Positions 52,041 to 61,300 of a stretch of DNA of 64,000 bases are shown piece after piece. The notes below the pieces were generated by a model, which was given only the letters and a program-made list of their open reading frames with translations, did no database searches and had not been told where the DNA came from. Both the position numbers and the translations under genes were made by a program. The stretch is from contig NZ_LVWJ02000014.1 in the NCBI RefSeq assembly GCF_001625015.1, positions 1,984,001 to 2,048,000 of the forward strand, given 5' to 3'. Position 1 is the stretch's first letter. Every line of letters starts with the position of its first letter. The DNA is from Lewinella sp. 4G2 (lineage in GTDB: Bacteria; Bacteroidota; Bacteroidia; Chitinophagales; Saprospiraceae).

Positions 52041-53336
52041 GTGTTACGGCCCGTCCTGTTTTGCTTGCTCTTTTTGCTGGGCACCTGCGTCAGCGCCCAA
52101 ATCCAGCACGATTTTACGAATCTGGCGCGGACGCGGGTGCAATATATCGCCGCCCGGACCGACCTCGAATTAACGGACCAAAACGAACTACAGGATATCT
52201 CCAAAAATACCGGTACCGAGCAGTTGGATGCCATGCGGCAAACGCTCGTCAATCTGCCGGCTTTTACCGACGCGCGCTGGGAATTGGATATCAAAATAAA
52301 TAAGGACGGCACCGCCGATACCCTGGTAAATTGGACGGTAGAGGAAAGCCGGACGATCTTCCCCATCCTCAGTATCGGTGGCGTGCGGGGGAATACTTAT
52401 TACCAGGTTGGATTTAACGACATACACTTCCGGGGGCGGGGGCAGGAATTAACTGCCTTTTACCAGAATAATGATGGGGAACACAATTACCTGGTATTAC
52501 TCCGCAACCAAAATTACCGCGGCTCCCGCTGGGGCTACAGCCTCGAAAGCCGCCGCTACGCCGCCGTCGAACCGGTCTACTTCCCGGAGGCGGCCGTGGA
52601 TTACCGGTACAGCAACCAGAGTTTCGGAGCCGGCGTCAGCTTCGCCCCAACCATTGGCCAGTCGCTCACCTTCGGCCTGACGACCTTCCGGGAAAAGTAC
52701 CGCAAAATTGAGAGTGGCAACCTGGAAACACCCGGCCCCGATTTTGTGAGTCTACAGAAGTATCTCGTCAAAATGGGTTACAGTCGCAACCGGACCGACC
52801 GCTTCGCCGAACGGTTGGAAGGGACCCACCACGAAAGCAACGTCCAGGCCGTCCGCACCGTCGGTGGCAACGACAACTTCCTGATCGCCTGGCACGATTT
52901 TCGGTACTTCCAATTGCTGGGCAACCGCTCCAACCTCGCCCTGCGGCTGCGGACGGGCCTCAGCAGCAACAACGAATCTCCCTTCGCTCCGTTCGTGCTG
53001 GATAGCCAGTTTAACATCCGTGGCAGCGGCAACCGGATCGACCGGGGCACGGCCCAACTCGTCCTTAACCTGGAGTACCGCTACTCCGTGTGGCGCGACC
53101 GTAGGGAACGCTTCGCCGCCCAACTCGTCGGCTTTTCTGACCTTGGTACCTGGCGCTCCCCCGGCGGCGAACTGGCCGACCTCTGGGAACGGGAATCCGT
53201 CCGCCATTTCCTTGGTGCCGGCGTTCGCCTCATCAGCCTGAAGGCCCACAACGCCGTCCTCCGCATCGACTACGGCGTCGACGTGACCGACCGCCGCGCG
53301 AACGGGGTAGTGGTAGGCTTTGGCCAGTATTTTTAA
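52041..53336 (+). CDS. BamA/TamA-superfamily outer-membrane protein, short form
   Basis: A 431-residue Omp85-like protein. The GTG at 52041 begins a signal peptide (VLRPVLFCLLFLLGTCVSAQ). A single POTRA-like domain (residues about 40-105, LVNLPAFTDARWELDIKIN) precedes the barrel (SIGGVRGNTYYQVGFNDIHFRGRG to VVVGFGQYF, ending in aromatic Phe). BamA has five POTRA domains and about 800 residues, so this is a minimal relative, perhaps a lipase-linked or surface-protein secretion factor. It is co-transcribed with the DUF547-barrel gene. Its signal-peptide end is encoded by a copy of the 18-bp motif. Confidence 0.8.
   Translation: MLRPVLFCLLFLLGTCVSAQIQHDFTNLARTRVQYIAARTDLELTDQNELQDISKNTGTEQLDAMRQTLVNLPAFTDARWELDIKINKDGTADTLVNWTVEESRTIFPILSIGGVRGNTYYQVGFNDIHFRGRGQELTAFYQNNDGEHNYLVLLRNQNYRGSRWGYSLESRRYAAVEPVYFPEAAVDYRYSNQSFGAGVSFAPTIGQSLTFGLTTFREKYRKIESGNLETPGPDFVSLQKYLVKMGYSRNRTDRFAERLEGTHHESNVQAVRTVGGNDNFLIAWHDFRYFQLLGNRSNLALRLRTGLSSNNESPFAPFVLDSQFNIRGSGNRIDRGTAQLVLNLEYRYSVWRDRRERFAAQLVGFSDLGTWRSPGGELADLWERESVRHFLGAGVRLISLKAHNAVLRIDYGVDVTDRRANGVVVGFGQYF
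52081..52098 (+). repeat. Dispersed 18-bp motif, copy 11 (in frame as GTCVSAQ)
   Basis: GCACCTGCGTCAGCGCCC, one base off consensus, at the signal-peptidase site of the BamA-like gene. Confidence 0.8.
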
Positions 53337-53363
53337 GCTGAATAATTTAATTGGCTGATAGCC

Positions 53364-54146
53364 CTAAGCCACCACCGGCCGCTCCTCCATCACCCGCGTC
53401 AGGAAGTCGTCCATGTACGCGTTGAATTCGCCCGGCACTTCCATCATCGGCGCGTGGGCGCACTTATCGATGAAGTGCAGCTCAGAGTTCTCGATCAGTT
53501 CCTGGAACTGTTCCCCCACGAAGGGTGGGGTGATGGTATCCTGATTACCCCATACGAGGAGGGTAGGGGCCTTGATGCCATCCAACTTATGCGCCAGGTT
53601 GTGGCGAACGGCGGATTTGGCCGTCATGATGATGCGGATGCCCTTGTTGCGGTCGTTGACCGTAGAAAAGACTTCGTCGACCAGTTCCTTACTGGAAACG
53701 GCGGGGTCGTAAAAAGTGCTCTCCGTTTTCTTCTTGATGAACTCGTAGTTCTTTCGCGGTGGCAGGCTGTTGCCCATGGCGCTCTCGAAGAGGCCGGAGC
53801 TGCCCGACAGAATGATGGAAGCGATCTTTTCGGGGTGGTCCAGCGCGTACAGGATGGCCACGTGGCCGCCCAGGCTGTTGCCCATGATGTGGATCTGCTC
53901 CCAACCCTTGTGCTCCACAAAATCGTGAAGGTGGGCTACCAGGCCGGCGAGGGATACCTTACGTAGGGGCAGCGTCATAATGGGCAGGGTGGGTACGACG
54001 ACGTTGAAGCGGTCTCGGAAGTGCTCGATCTGGGCCCCGAAGTTGGAGAGGCCCCCGAAAAGCCCGTGGAGCAAGACGAGGGGCGGGCCCGAACCACCCG
54101 TCTCCAGGTATTCGAACTTTCCATCTTTTTGCATCTGATCGGCCAT
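53364..54146 (-). CDS. Alpha/beta hydrolase
   Basis: A 260-residue cytoplasmic hydrolase. The oxyanion turn HGLFGG is near residue 27, the nucleophile elbow GNSLGG near 92, the acid Asp in LLVWGNQDTITP near 202, and the catalytic His in DKCAHAPMMEVP near 232. The proteins closest in pattern hydrolyse esters or C-C bonds, but the substrate cannot be told. There is no signal peptide. It is divergent from the CrtA-like gene, 42 bases away. Confidence 0.9.
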   Translation of the reverse strand: MADQMQKDGKFEYLETGGSGPPLVLLHGLFGGLSNFGAQIEHFRDRFNVVVPTLPIMTLPLRKVSLAGLVAHLHDFVEHKGWEQIHIMGNSLGGHVAILYALDHPEKIASIILSGSSGLFESAMGNSLPPRKNYEFIKKKTESTFYDPAVSSKELVDEVFSTVNDRNKGIRIIMTAKSAVRHNLAHKLDGIKAPTLLVWGNQDTITPPFVGEQFQELIENSELHFIDKCAHAPMMEVPGEFNAYMDDFLTRVMEERPVVA

Positions 54147-54188
54147 AGTAAAGCTGCTTACGCCAAAGGAACGACAAAAAACCGGTAA

Positions 54189-54971
54189 ATGTTAGCCACG
54201 GTCCCCGCTGAAAACCTTCCCCGGCGCCTCCGCCGTAAATTTACCCGCCCCAGACCAATACGCCGCTTGCACACGACCCTCACCCTTTTCAACTACGCCG
54301 GCCTCCGGAACCGCTTCTGGGCCCTCAGCCAGATGGGCCTGGCACCCGCTCAGTTGGCCACCACGCCGGGACTGCAATTCGGCCGGCTGATGGGGAGCGG
54401 CGGTGGCAACGGCTTCAGCGTATCCCCCAACTGGGGCGTCTACGCCTGGCTCGGCCACTGGGAAAGCCGGGCGGCAGCGGATGACTTCTTTGGCGGCAAC
54501 GCATGGTACGTCGAAGCCCGCAAACGGTGCCAGGAAAGCCTGACAGTCCACCTTCTCCCCACCATGACCCACGGGGAATGGGGCGGCGGCAACCCCTTCG
54601 TGGCCGACCGTGACGCCTACGACCCCTCCGCGCCGGTGGCGGTCATCACCCGGGCGACCATTCACCCGAGTAAATTGCCCGATTTCTGGCGCTACGTACC
54701 GAAGACCTCCGCCTCGGTGTACGACCATCCGGAGCGGCTGCTCAGCATCGGGGTGGGGGAGTACCCGATCTTCATGCAGGCCACCTTCAGCCTCTGGAAG
54801 ACAGGTAAAGCCATGCAGGCCTTTGCTTACCGCAGCGACCACCACAAGGAGGTCGTCAAACTCACCCGCGAGCGGCAGTGGTATAAGGAGGAGATGTTCA
54901 CCCGCTTTGCCGTCCTGGAACTCGAGGGCAGTTGGGCCGGGCTGCGCGAGCCGGAGGCACTGTTTTCGTAG
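54189..54971 (+). CDS. Spheroidene monooxygenase (CrtA)-like protein
   Basis: A 260-residue member of the CrtA family, which introduces a keto group at C-2 of acyclic carotenoids. The family pattern is clear: FNYAGLRNRFWALSQMGLAPAQLATTPGL near residue 33, KLMGSG-type glycine-rich LMGSGGGNGFSVSPNWGVYAWLGHWES near 60-85, and HGEWGGGNPF near 124. No other carotenoid gene is in view, so this could be a pathway gene placed apart, or a family member with another substrate. The first 25 residues are Arg-rich and may not be translated. Confidence 0.82.
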   Translation: MLATVPAENLPRRLRRKFTRPRPIRRLHTTLTLFNYAGLRNRFWALSQMGLAPAQLATTPGLQFGRLMGSGGGNGFSVSPNWGVYAWLGHWESRAAADDFFGGNAWYVEARKRCQESLTVHLLPTMTHGEWGGGNPFVADRDAYDPSAPVAVITRATIHPSKLPDFWRYVPKTSASVYDHPERLLSIGVGEYPIFMQATFSLWKTGKAMQAFAYRSDHHKEVVKLTRERQWYKEEMFTRFAVLELEGSWAGLREPEALFS

Positions 54972-55141
54972 CGATTAAGGACCAGCCGTTAAAATTTGGT
55001 GGTGAACAACAATATTCTATATTTTCCCATTGAATTTGCGGTGGGTCGCGCGTACGTCGTCGGCCTATCGATTTAGGCCTTTTATTTATTGGTGGATATT
55101 GAATTACAGTTATTTCCCCACCTTTTGAGTCGTACGTCAGC

Positions 55142-55507
55142 ATGCCACAACTTTCCTGGAGCATCAACGGAGTAAACGGGATCATTTACCGCATCGGCCT
55201 CTTCCACGGGGATAAGGACCGCCACGTCGTCGTGCACTGCAACGACAAGGTGGTGGCCGTCGATTTCAGCGTGGAGGAAGCCAAGACATATTCCGTTTTC
55301 CTCGACCAGGAACTCTGCGAAGTCGCCATCGAAACGGCCGGCCCGGACCAGTATACTTACGACTGCCGCATCAACCGGGACGCCGCCACACCCCTCAACG
55401 AGAAGCGCAAACAGCACCGGGCGGAGGAGGAGAAGCGGGATCAGTACCGCGTCATCGGTTTGCTCTCCATCGGCATCATTATCCTGCTGATCTGGTTGTT
55501 GTACTAA
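55142..55507 (+). CDS. Tail-anchored membrane protein of unknown function
   Basis: A 121-residue protein with a soluble beta-rich head (residues 1-75), a basic/acidic linker (EKRKQHRAEEEKRDQ) and a C-terminal transmembrane helix (VIGLLSIGIIILLIWLLY). The stop codon TAA is formed where a MITE-like element begins; without the element the flanking bases would still give TAA. No family recognised. Confidence 0.65.
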   Translation: MPQLSWSINGVNGIIYRIGLFHGDKDRHVVVHCNDKVVAVDFSVEEAKTYSVFLDQELCEVAIETAGPDQYTYDCRINRDAATPLNEKRKQHRAEEEKRDQYRVIGLLSIGIIILLIWLLY

Positions 55508-55663
55508 GAGCTTGTTTGGGATTTTTGAGAACTGAGAAGCAATGATTTATGGTTCTGGCTAAATCAAAAATTACGCACCTAGCGGGCTAAGTAAGTAATT
55601 TTTGATAACGCCAGGTCCGTAAATGCTTGTTTCTCAGGAAGCAAAAATCCGAACAAGCTCTTA
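55505..55663. mobile_element. MITE-like element with terminal inverted repeats and TA duplication
   Basis: A 155-base non-coding element (55507-55661) flanked by TA on both sides. The termini both read AGAGCTTGTT and continue (T)GGGATTTTTG or CGGATTTTTG, giving about 20 bp of inverted repeat with one mismatch and one indel. Internal segments also pair (CTGGCTAAATCAAAAATTAC with GTAATTTTTGATAACGCCAG), so the element is one long hairpin. TA duplication and the termini fit a non-autonomous derivative of an IS630- or IS5/IS427-like transposon. No transposase is in the window. Confidence 0.65.
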
Positions 55664-55678
55664 ATTCTCCGCGCTGTT

Positions 55679-57643
55679 CTAAAGACTGCTGAGGCTCCTT
55701 AGCCACGGCTCCCGTCCACTTACGCTTTGCACCCGCGTCCGCGCCCGAATACCTTCCGCCCGCGTCGCGAAGGGGCCAAGCAAAATGCGGAAAGCCGTTC
55801 GCCCATTTACTTCGCTGATGCTGACCATGACGGGCAAGCCGTACTGTTTTTCGGCGCTTTCCACCTCCCGCAACACGTTGGCTAGCTCGGCCAGGACGCT
55901 CATCTGGAGGCCGTAACCCGTCTTCGCCTGGTTGCGCACGCTGAAGCGGTACAAACCGGTACCATTGCCAATGCGGATGGGCGTGGTAGGGCGTGCCGGG
56001 GCCGGCGTAGGTTTGGGCGCTGGCCCCGATTCAATGCGGGACGAGTTGGGCGCTCGCGCGGGTGCGGGGGGAGTGGGAACAGGAGGCGCTGGCTGTGAGA
56101 TTCCACCGGAATTCCGCAGCCGCAACGCTTCGGTAACGGCTCGTTCCGCATTGACGCGGCCGTAACCAAACTTGGTGGAGTAACCCCGCGCGTCGTACTC
56201 CCAACGGTTCCCAATCTTATCCGCCGTGGCTTCAAGAATGGACTTTACCTGCACGCTGGTAAGCTGAGGATTGGCGGACAACATGAGGGCGCAGATGCCG
56301 GCGACGAGGGGCGTGGCCGCGCTCGTGCCCCCAAAGTGTTTGTAGTTAACGCCCCGGTCGAGGCCGTCCACGTAGTACCGCCGCGCGCCGGATTGCCGGG
56401 TATTGCCCGCATCCCAACTCGCCCGCCCGGCGATGATGGGCCACCCGCCATCTGACGGTGCGACGACGCTGAGACCTTGCCCCCGGTTGGAATAACTGGC
56501 GTGGGTATCCGAACTCGTACTCGCCCCCACTGCGATGACGCCGGGGAGGGTGGCGTAGTAATTAACGGTATCCCGCCCCTCATTACCAGCCGCGAAAACG
56601 ACGACGCAGCCCTTCCCCCCGCGGCCCTGGGTGACGGCCTTGCGAACGGACCGCGCGTGCTCCGAATCCGGCCGGTAACGCGCGTCGATCGTCCCCCAAC
56701 TACAACTGATCACGTCCGCCCCGTTGCGAATGCAGTGGCTAAACATGCGCTCCGTCAGGAATTTTGAGTAGGTGAGTCCGTGGAGTGGCATCAAGCGGGC
56801 GAGGGGTGCCACCCCGACCAGACCTGTACCGTTCGCCGCCGCGACGGCAACGGTGGAGCAGGGCGTAGCGTGGTCCCCAAACCGCGAGCCGGTGGGTAAC
56901 TGATTGGAATTGCTGGAGATGTTGAGTGGCGCGACGGCCTTGCCCCGCAGATCCGGGTGGGCGAGATCAAAACCATTGTCGATCACCGCCACGGTGATGT
57001 TCGGATCGCCGAGGTTGCCGAGTAGGCGCCAGGCGGCCTTCACCCGTGCGTCGGCCCCCTGCTTGAGGGGGAAGTTGGGCACGCCCCGCAGGCTCCCCTG
57101 GTTTTCGAGGTGCCAGGCCTGGGGGAGTAAACCATCACGTGGCTCGGCGAAGTATTGATCGAGGGGCACGTCCAGATCGGGGTAAGCGTGGTGCACCATA
57201 CTCAGCTGGGAAAGCTGGCTGGCCACCCGCAACGGATTCGGGCTCTTTGGCGTGACCTGGCAGACGATGGTGCCATCCTCCCGCTCCTCCAGGATTTCCA
57301 GCGCAAAGGCGTCGAAAATCACGGACCGCTCCTCGGTACCAACCCCTTCGGCCATCTCTACGTACAGCACGCCGGTGGGCACCACGGGCCGGTTGTCCCC
57401 CTCCGCAAAATAGATGTGGGTGCCGACGGCCACGGCGTCCTCCTCCCGGGCTACGTCGAGGGCCTTATCGATGTCTTCCTCCCCGCTCAGGGTCACCACT
57501 TCAAACCCACCCAAATTAGGAATTACGTGCGCGTTGACGGCCTTAACCTCCGCGTTTTCGTTGGTTTTCTTTAAGCCCACCAGCCGGGTTGATTTACGCA
57601 GGGAGAGCGGCCCGGTTTCGGAGGGGATTTGGTAGGTTGGCAT
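55679..57643 (-). CDS. S8 subtilisin-like protease with C-terminal SPOR-like domain
   Basis: A 654-residue protein. The N-terminal 180 residues have no recognised domain. The subtilase core follows: catalytic Asp in VIDNGFDLAHPDL near 222, His in FGDHATPCSTVAVA near 256 (in the usual GHGTHVAG position), oxyanion Asn in VFAAGNEG near 355 and Ser in FGGTSAATPLVAG near 440. A Pro/Ala-rich linker (about 510-560, partly encoded by the 18-bp motif) leads to a SPOR-like domain (VMVSISEVNGRTAFRILLGPFATRAEGIRA). No signal peptide is visible from the ATG at 57643, so export is unclear; a cytoplasmic role is possible. It is a stand-alone gene. Confidence 0.87.
   Translation of the reverse strand: MPTYQIPSETGPLSLRKSTRLVGLKKTNENAEVKAVNAHVIPNLGGFEVVTLSGEEDIDKALDVAREEDAVAVGTHIYFAEGDNRPVVPTGVLYVEMAEGVGTEERSVIFDAFALEILEEREDGTIVCQVTPKSPNPLRVASQLSQLSMVHHAYPDLDVPLDQYFAEPRDGLLPQAWHLENQGSLRGVPNFPLKQGADARVKAAWRLLGNLGDPNITVAVIDNGFDLAHPDLRGKAVAPLNISSNSNQLPTGSRFGDHATPCSTVAVAAANGTGLVGVAPLARLMPLHGLTYSKFLTERMFSHCIRNGADVISCSWGTIDARYRPDSEHARSVRKAVTQGRGGKGCVVVFAAGNEGRDTVNYYATLPGVIAVGASTSSDTHASYSNRGQGLSVVAPSDGGWPIIAGRASWDAGNTRQSGARRYYVDGLDRGVNYKHFGGTSAATPLVAGICALMLSANPQLTSVQVKSILEATADKIGNRWEYDARGYSTKFGYGRVNAERAVTEALRLRNSGGISQPAPPVPTPPAPARAPNSSRIESGPAPKPTPAPARPTTPIRIGNGTGLYRFSVRNQAKTGYGLQMSVLAELANVLREVESAEKQYGLPVMVSISEVNGRTAFRILLGPFATRAEGIRARTRVQSVSGREPWLRSLSSL
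56048..56065 (-). repeat. Dispersed 18-bp motif, copy 12 (in frame as APARAP)
   Basis: GGGCGCTCGCGCGGGTGC, a variant in the core, in the proline-rich linker of the subtilase. Confidence 0.7.
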
Positions 57644-57684
57644 GGTGTGTGGGTTGGGTTTGGAAGGTAGGGGTTTTTTGGAGG

Positions 57685-57737
57685 TTGGATTTTAGATTTT
57701 AGATTTTGGACGTTGGATTTTAGATTTTAGACTTTGG
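57685..57737. repeat. Family C repeat copy, extended
   Basis: Repeated units of GGATTTTAGATTTTAG with GGACGTT between, inverted relative to the copies near 33 kb, right after the 5' end of the subtilase gene. Confidence 0.7.
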
Positions 57738-57800
57738 AATATTTTGGTGATAGAGTGAGGATCATGAATACTTGATAAATTTAACGAAAACCCGGATCCG

Positions 57801-58310
57801 GGGTAGAGTGGGCCACCTGACGGTGTGCCACCGCTACGCAAGCCGGCCCTTCGGGGCGGGATGTGACGAGTAATTTTAACTCTTTATCTCCCACTCTCTA
57901 CCTCTCCTGCGAAACAAGCGCCGCAGGCTTCCCCAACCTCCCCGACTCCTGCGAAATAGATATCGCAAAATTCAAGAACTCAGGAAATATTAAAACCAAG
58001 CCAAAATCCTCAGCAACTCTACAAACTCTTCTTTCTCCCTAGGAAACCGCCGGAGGCAAAACAGATTATCCGAAAGACTCGGCCACCGGCGGGGTAGAGT
58101 GGGCCACCTGACGGTGTGCCACTGCTACGCAAGCCGGCCCTTCGGGGCGGGCAGTTACGTAGCGCCGCAGGCCTCCCCAACCTCTCCGGCTCCTGCGAAA
58201 TAGATATCGCAAACCTCAGAAACTCAGAAAATATTAGAACCAAACCAAAATCCTCAGAAACTCCACCTCCTCTTCTCTCTCCCTTGAAACCGCCGGAGGC
58301 AAGCAGAACC
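57801..58310. repeat. Family D repeat, copies 2 and 3 in tandem
   Basis: Two units with starts at 57801 and 58093 (offset 292 bases), both opening GGGTAGAGTGGGCCACCTGACGG and running through GCCGGCCCTTCGGGGCGGG and the CGCAGG...CTCCTGCG arms to AAACCGCCGGAGGCAA. The second ends 30 bases from the stop of the alpha-2-macroglobulin gene, so in the sense of that gene the element is its 3' tail, as copy 1 is for the flippase. Together with the family C copy they fill the 696-base gap. Confidence 0.8.
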
Positions 58311-58339
58311 GCCCGAGGCAAGCCCCCCCCCGCAGGCAC

Positions 58340-61300
58340 CTACCGCACCGGTACCGACAAAATCCCCCCATTCCCATTCACCACCGGCAAATACTGCAAC
58401 TCCACCCGCGCCGGGTTCAGCGTATACGCCCCCCTGAACCGCGGCGCCAACGCAATTTTGTACGTGTATTCCCCCGCCGGCAACCGGTCGCAGAAGATGG
58501 CCACCCGGTCGCGGCGATATTCGCGGTGGACGGCGTAACTACCCTTCGCCTCCATCCGGTCCGCGTAGCTGCAACCGGCGGGGATGGGGGCTTCGATGAG
58601 GACGTATTCCCCATCCTTTTTTGCGGTGACGGTTACTTGCAGATAGGCAGTCTGGCCTTTGGTTAGCGCATCCAGCGGGCGGCCGCGCGCGTCAGTGAGT
58701 TGGGTCGAGATGGCGTAACCGTTGTCGGTGGGTTTGGCCTCCCGCTCGAAGTAGCGTTGGTAGAAGGCGCCGGGGATGGGTCCGGCACCGTCGCGACTCA
58801 GCTCGAGGGAACGAGCGGCGTCCGGCGAGAAGGAAGCGACGTAGGGAAACTCCCGCACCACCTCACTCGTGCCCGAATGGCGCACGGTAACCGTAGGCGG
58901 CCGCAGGGTTTCACTTTCCTCGATCAGGTCCGGTAGGAGATCAGCCACCAGGCGGGCGGATTCTAGGGTATTCGTCCCTAATAACGGGGTGCTGCCGGGG
59001 CGGTTCCCGTTAGGCGTCTGGCCGAGGAGGTAATTCACGGCTTCGTCGGCGGCCTCAGTAGCGCCGGTCTTGCGCAGGATGCGGTGAGCCAGCAGTGTGG
59101 CGTTCAGGCGGTTATCGAGCGGTGCGCGGTAGAAAAAGCGGCCGCGCTCGCCCCAATACCGGCCCTGCAGTTGGTGGGTAGAGGCGCTGTCCAGGATTCT
59201 GGTGACGTCCACCGTATCCCCGCGTAATTGGTGGAGACGGCTGACGGCGAGGAGCTGGAAATCGGTTTTAATGGTAATCGTGTCCACCGTCGCCATTTCG
59301 GCTTGGGTTGGCGGGCGGCCATTTTCGGCAAGTACGAGGTGGGTTTGGAGACGGTCGTTCGGCCGCATGGTTGGCAGCTCGGAAAAAAGGTAGCGGCGAA
59401 CGGGTTCCAGATGGGCCACCGGGTAACTTTTCTCCGCCGCACTCAGCGCTCGGTAGGCGTGGCGGGTGATCCAGACGGTGGAGAAAGTAGAGTTTGCCCA
59501 CCACCCGAATCCACCATCTGGCTGCTGTAGTTTTTCCAGGTGTTTGATCATTTTCCGGACGTCGCGATCCCGGTTAAAGGCTTTGCCCTCGGCCAGGCGA
59601 ATATCCCGCAGCGCGAGGAGACCCAGCAGACGGCTGGCGGTCTGTTCAGCGCAGGCGTAGGGATAGTCGGTGATGTACTCCAGGTCGCCCAGCAGTTGTT
59701 CGAGCCGGTTACCGACGATGGTCAGTTGGAGGTTTCCGCGACCGGCTTGGGTGTAGTTTTCCGGAATGCGGAGGCCTTCTTTTCCAAGCATAAAGCGTTC
59801 TCCCGCGACCATCTCGGTACCCCGTGGGTACACCCGGATATCGCGTTGCTCACCGTCGCTGGTTGGCGTTTGGTTTTGGGCGCTGCCGCGGGTGCCGGGT
59901 GCGGGGGTAGGGGAGGCCACCAGCGAAAATTGGTAACGCAAACTATCCGTCGTCTCCCCCGCACGAATGGGGAACGTTTTGGCGATGGAAGTTTGGAGTA
60001 CGGTGTCGAGCCGTGATCGCTCAATGTTATCCCCACTAAAGGCCAGACGCACCGTTCGGTCGCTCCCCGTCCGGTTGATGGCCAGCGCACGGGCTTCACT
60101 CTCGTCCCCTTGTACCAAAAACCGGGGGAGGTACAATTGAGCCTGGAGGGGGAGAAAGGATTTGGTCCGCTTACGGGTGAAACCTATCCGACGCCGCCGG
60201 TCCTGCCCCACGGCGTAGGTTTGCCAGGCAGTGATGTCGTCGGGAAAGGTCACGTCAAAAGCCGCTTCACCCCGGCTATCGGTAGCGAGGTGAGGAATGA
60301 AGGCGGCCAGGTCCGCAAAAGACTCCCGCACGTCGGGCTCTGCGTCTGCGGGAGGGAGTAGGTTGGCGGGGTTGTTGGTGGTGATGTAAACCGTCCCGTT
60401 CTCTACGTTGAGTTCGACGATGCCCTTTATGGCGGCAAAATCGACGGGTAGCTCCTGGGCGATGCCGTCGATGAAAACAGGGAGCCCTTCGGCGGGTAGG
60501 CTGGTGGCGCCGCGGATGAGGATATTTGGTGCTTCATCTACCTTTACACCGTCGACGTAATAAGTCGTGGTGTTGGTGCGGGAACCTCGGATATTGATGT
60601 TGCCAGATTCAATAATTTTAACGCCGGCAGCTTTGCTGGCGATAGTAACAATTGAACCCGTTATATCCCTTTTCAGTGTGGTGCCGTATCCTACCACAAC
60701 CACTTCCTCAAGATTAGCCCAGTCCGCTTCCAATGTGATGAGGATTTCATCCGAATTGGAATAGATCTGCCTTACGTCAATCTCCGTCGATTTATAGCCG
60801 AGATAGCTGACTAGAATAATGTGTCGCTTTGCTGGCAGATCTAAGCTAAATTTTCCATCCAGGTCGGTAACGGTGCCACGCGTTGTTCCGTCAACAAGAA
60901 GAGTAACTCCAATTAGTGGTATCCCATCTTCATTGATTACGTAACCACTAACTTCCGCACCATCAAAGTCGTCAGGTAAATCAATAAAGGTTTGCGTCTG
61001 CTCGGTCAGTGTATCACCAGGGACGTGCTTGCTTTCTAAATTTTCGGAGGGTAGTGGCGGGATATATATATCAAGGCCGACTTTATTGAAATCAACTAAT
61101 AGCAGTTGATTTGGCCGGGTAGTAATTGTAGTAGCGTACAGGTTGCCATTTTGATTTTTAAATATTAAGAAGTAACTGCCGGGTAGCAGCGTATTTATCT
61201 TGCTGCCTTCGAACTTGTACAGCGTGTTTTGATAGGTCGGAGCAATAACTATCTCACTGATTGTATCCGGTAGATTGAGCAGTTGAATGCGCGACTTCTC

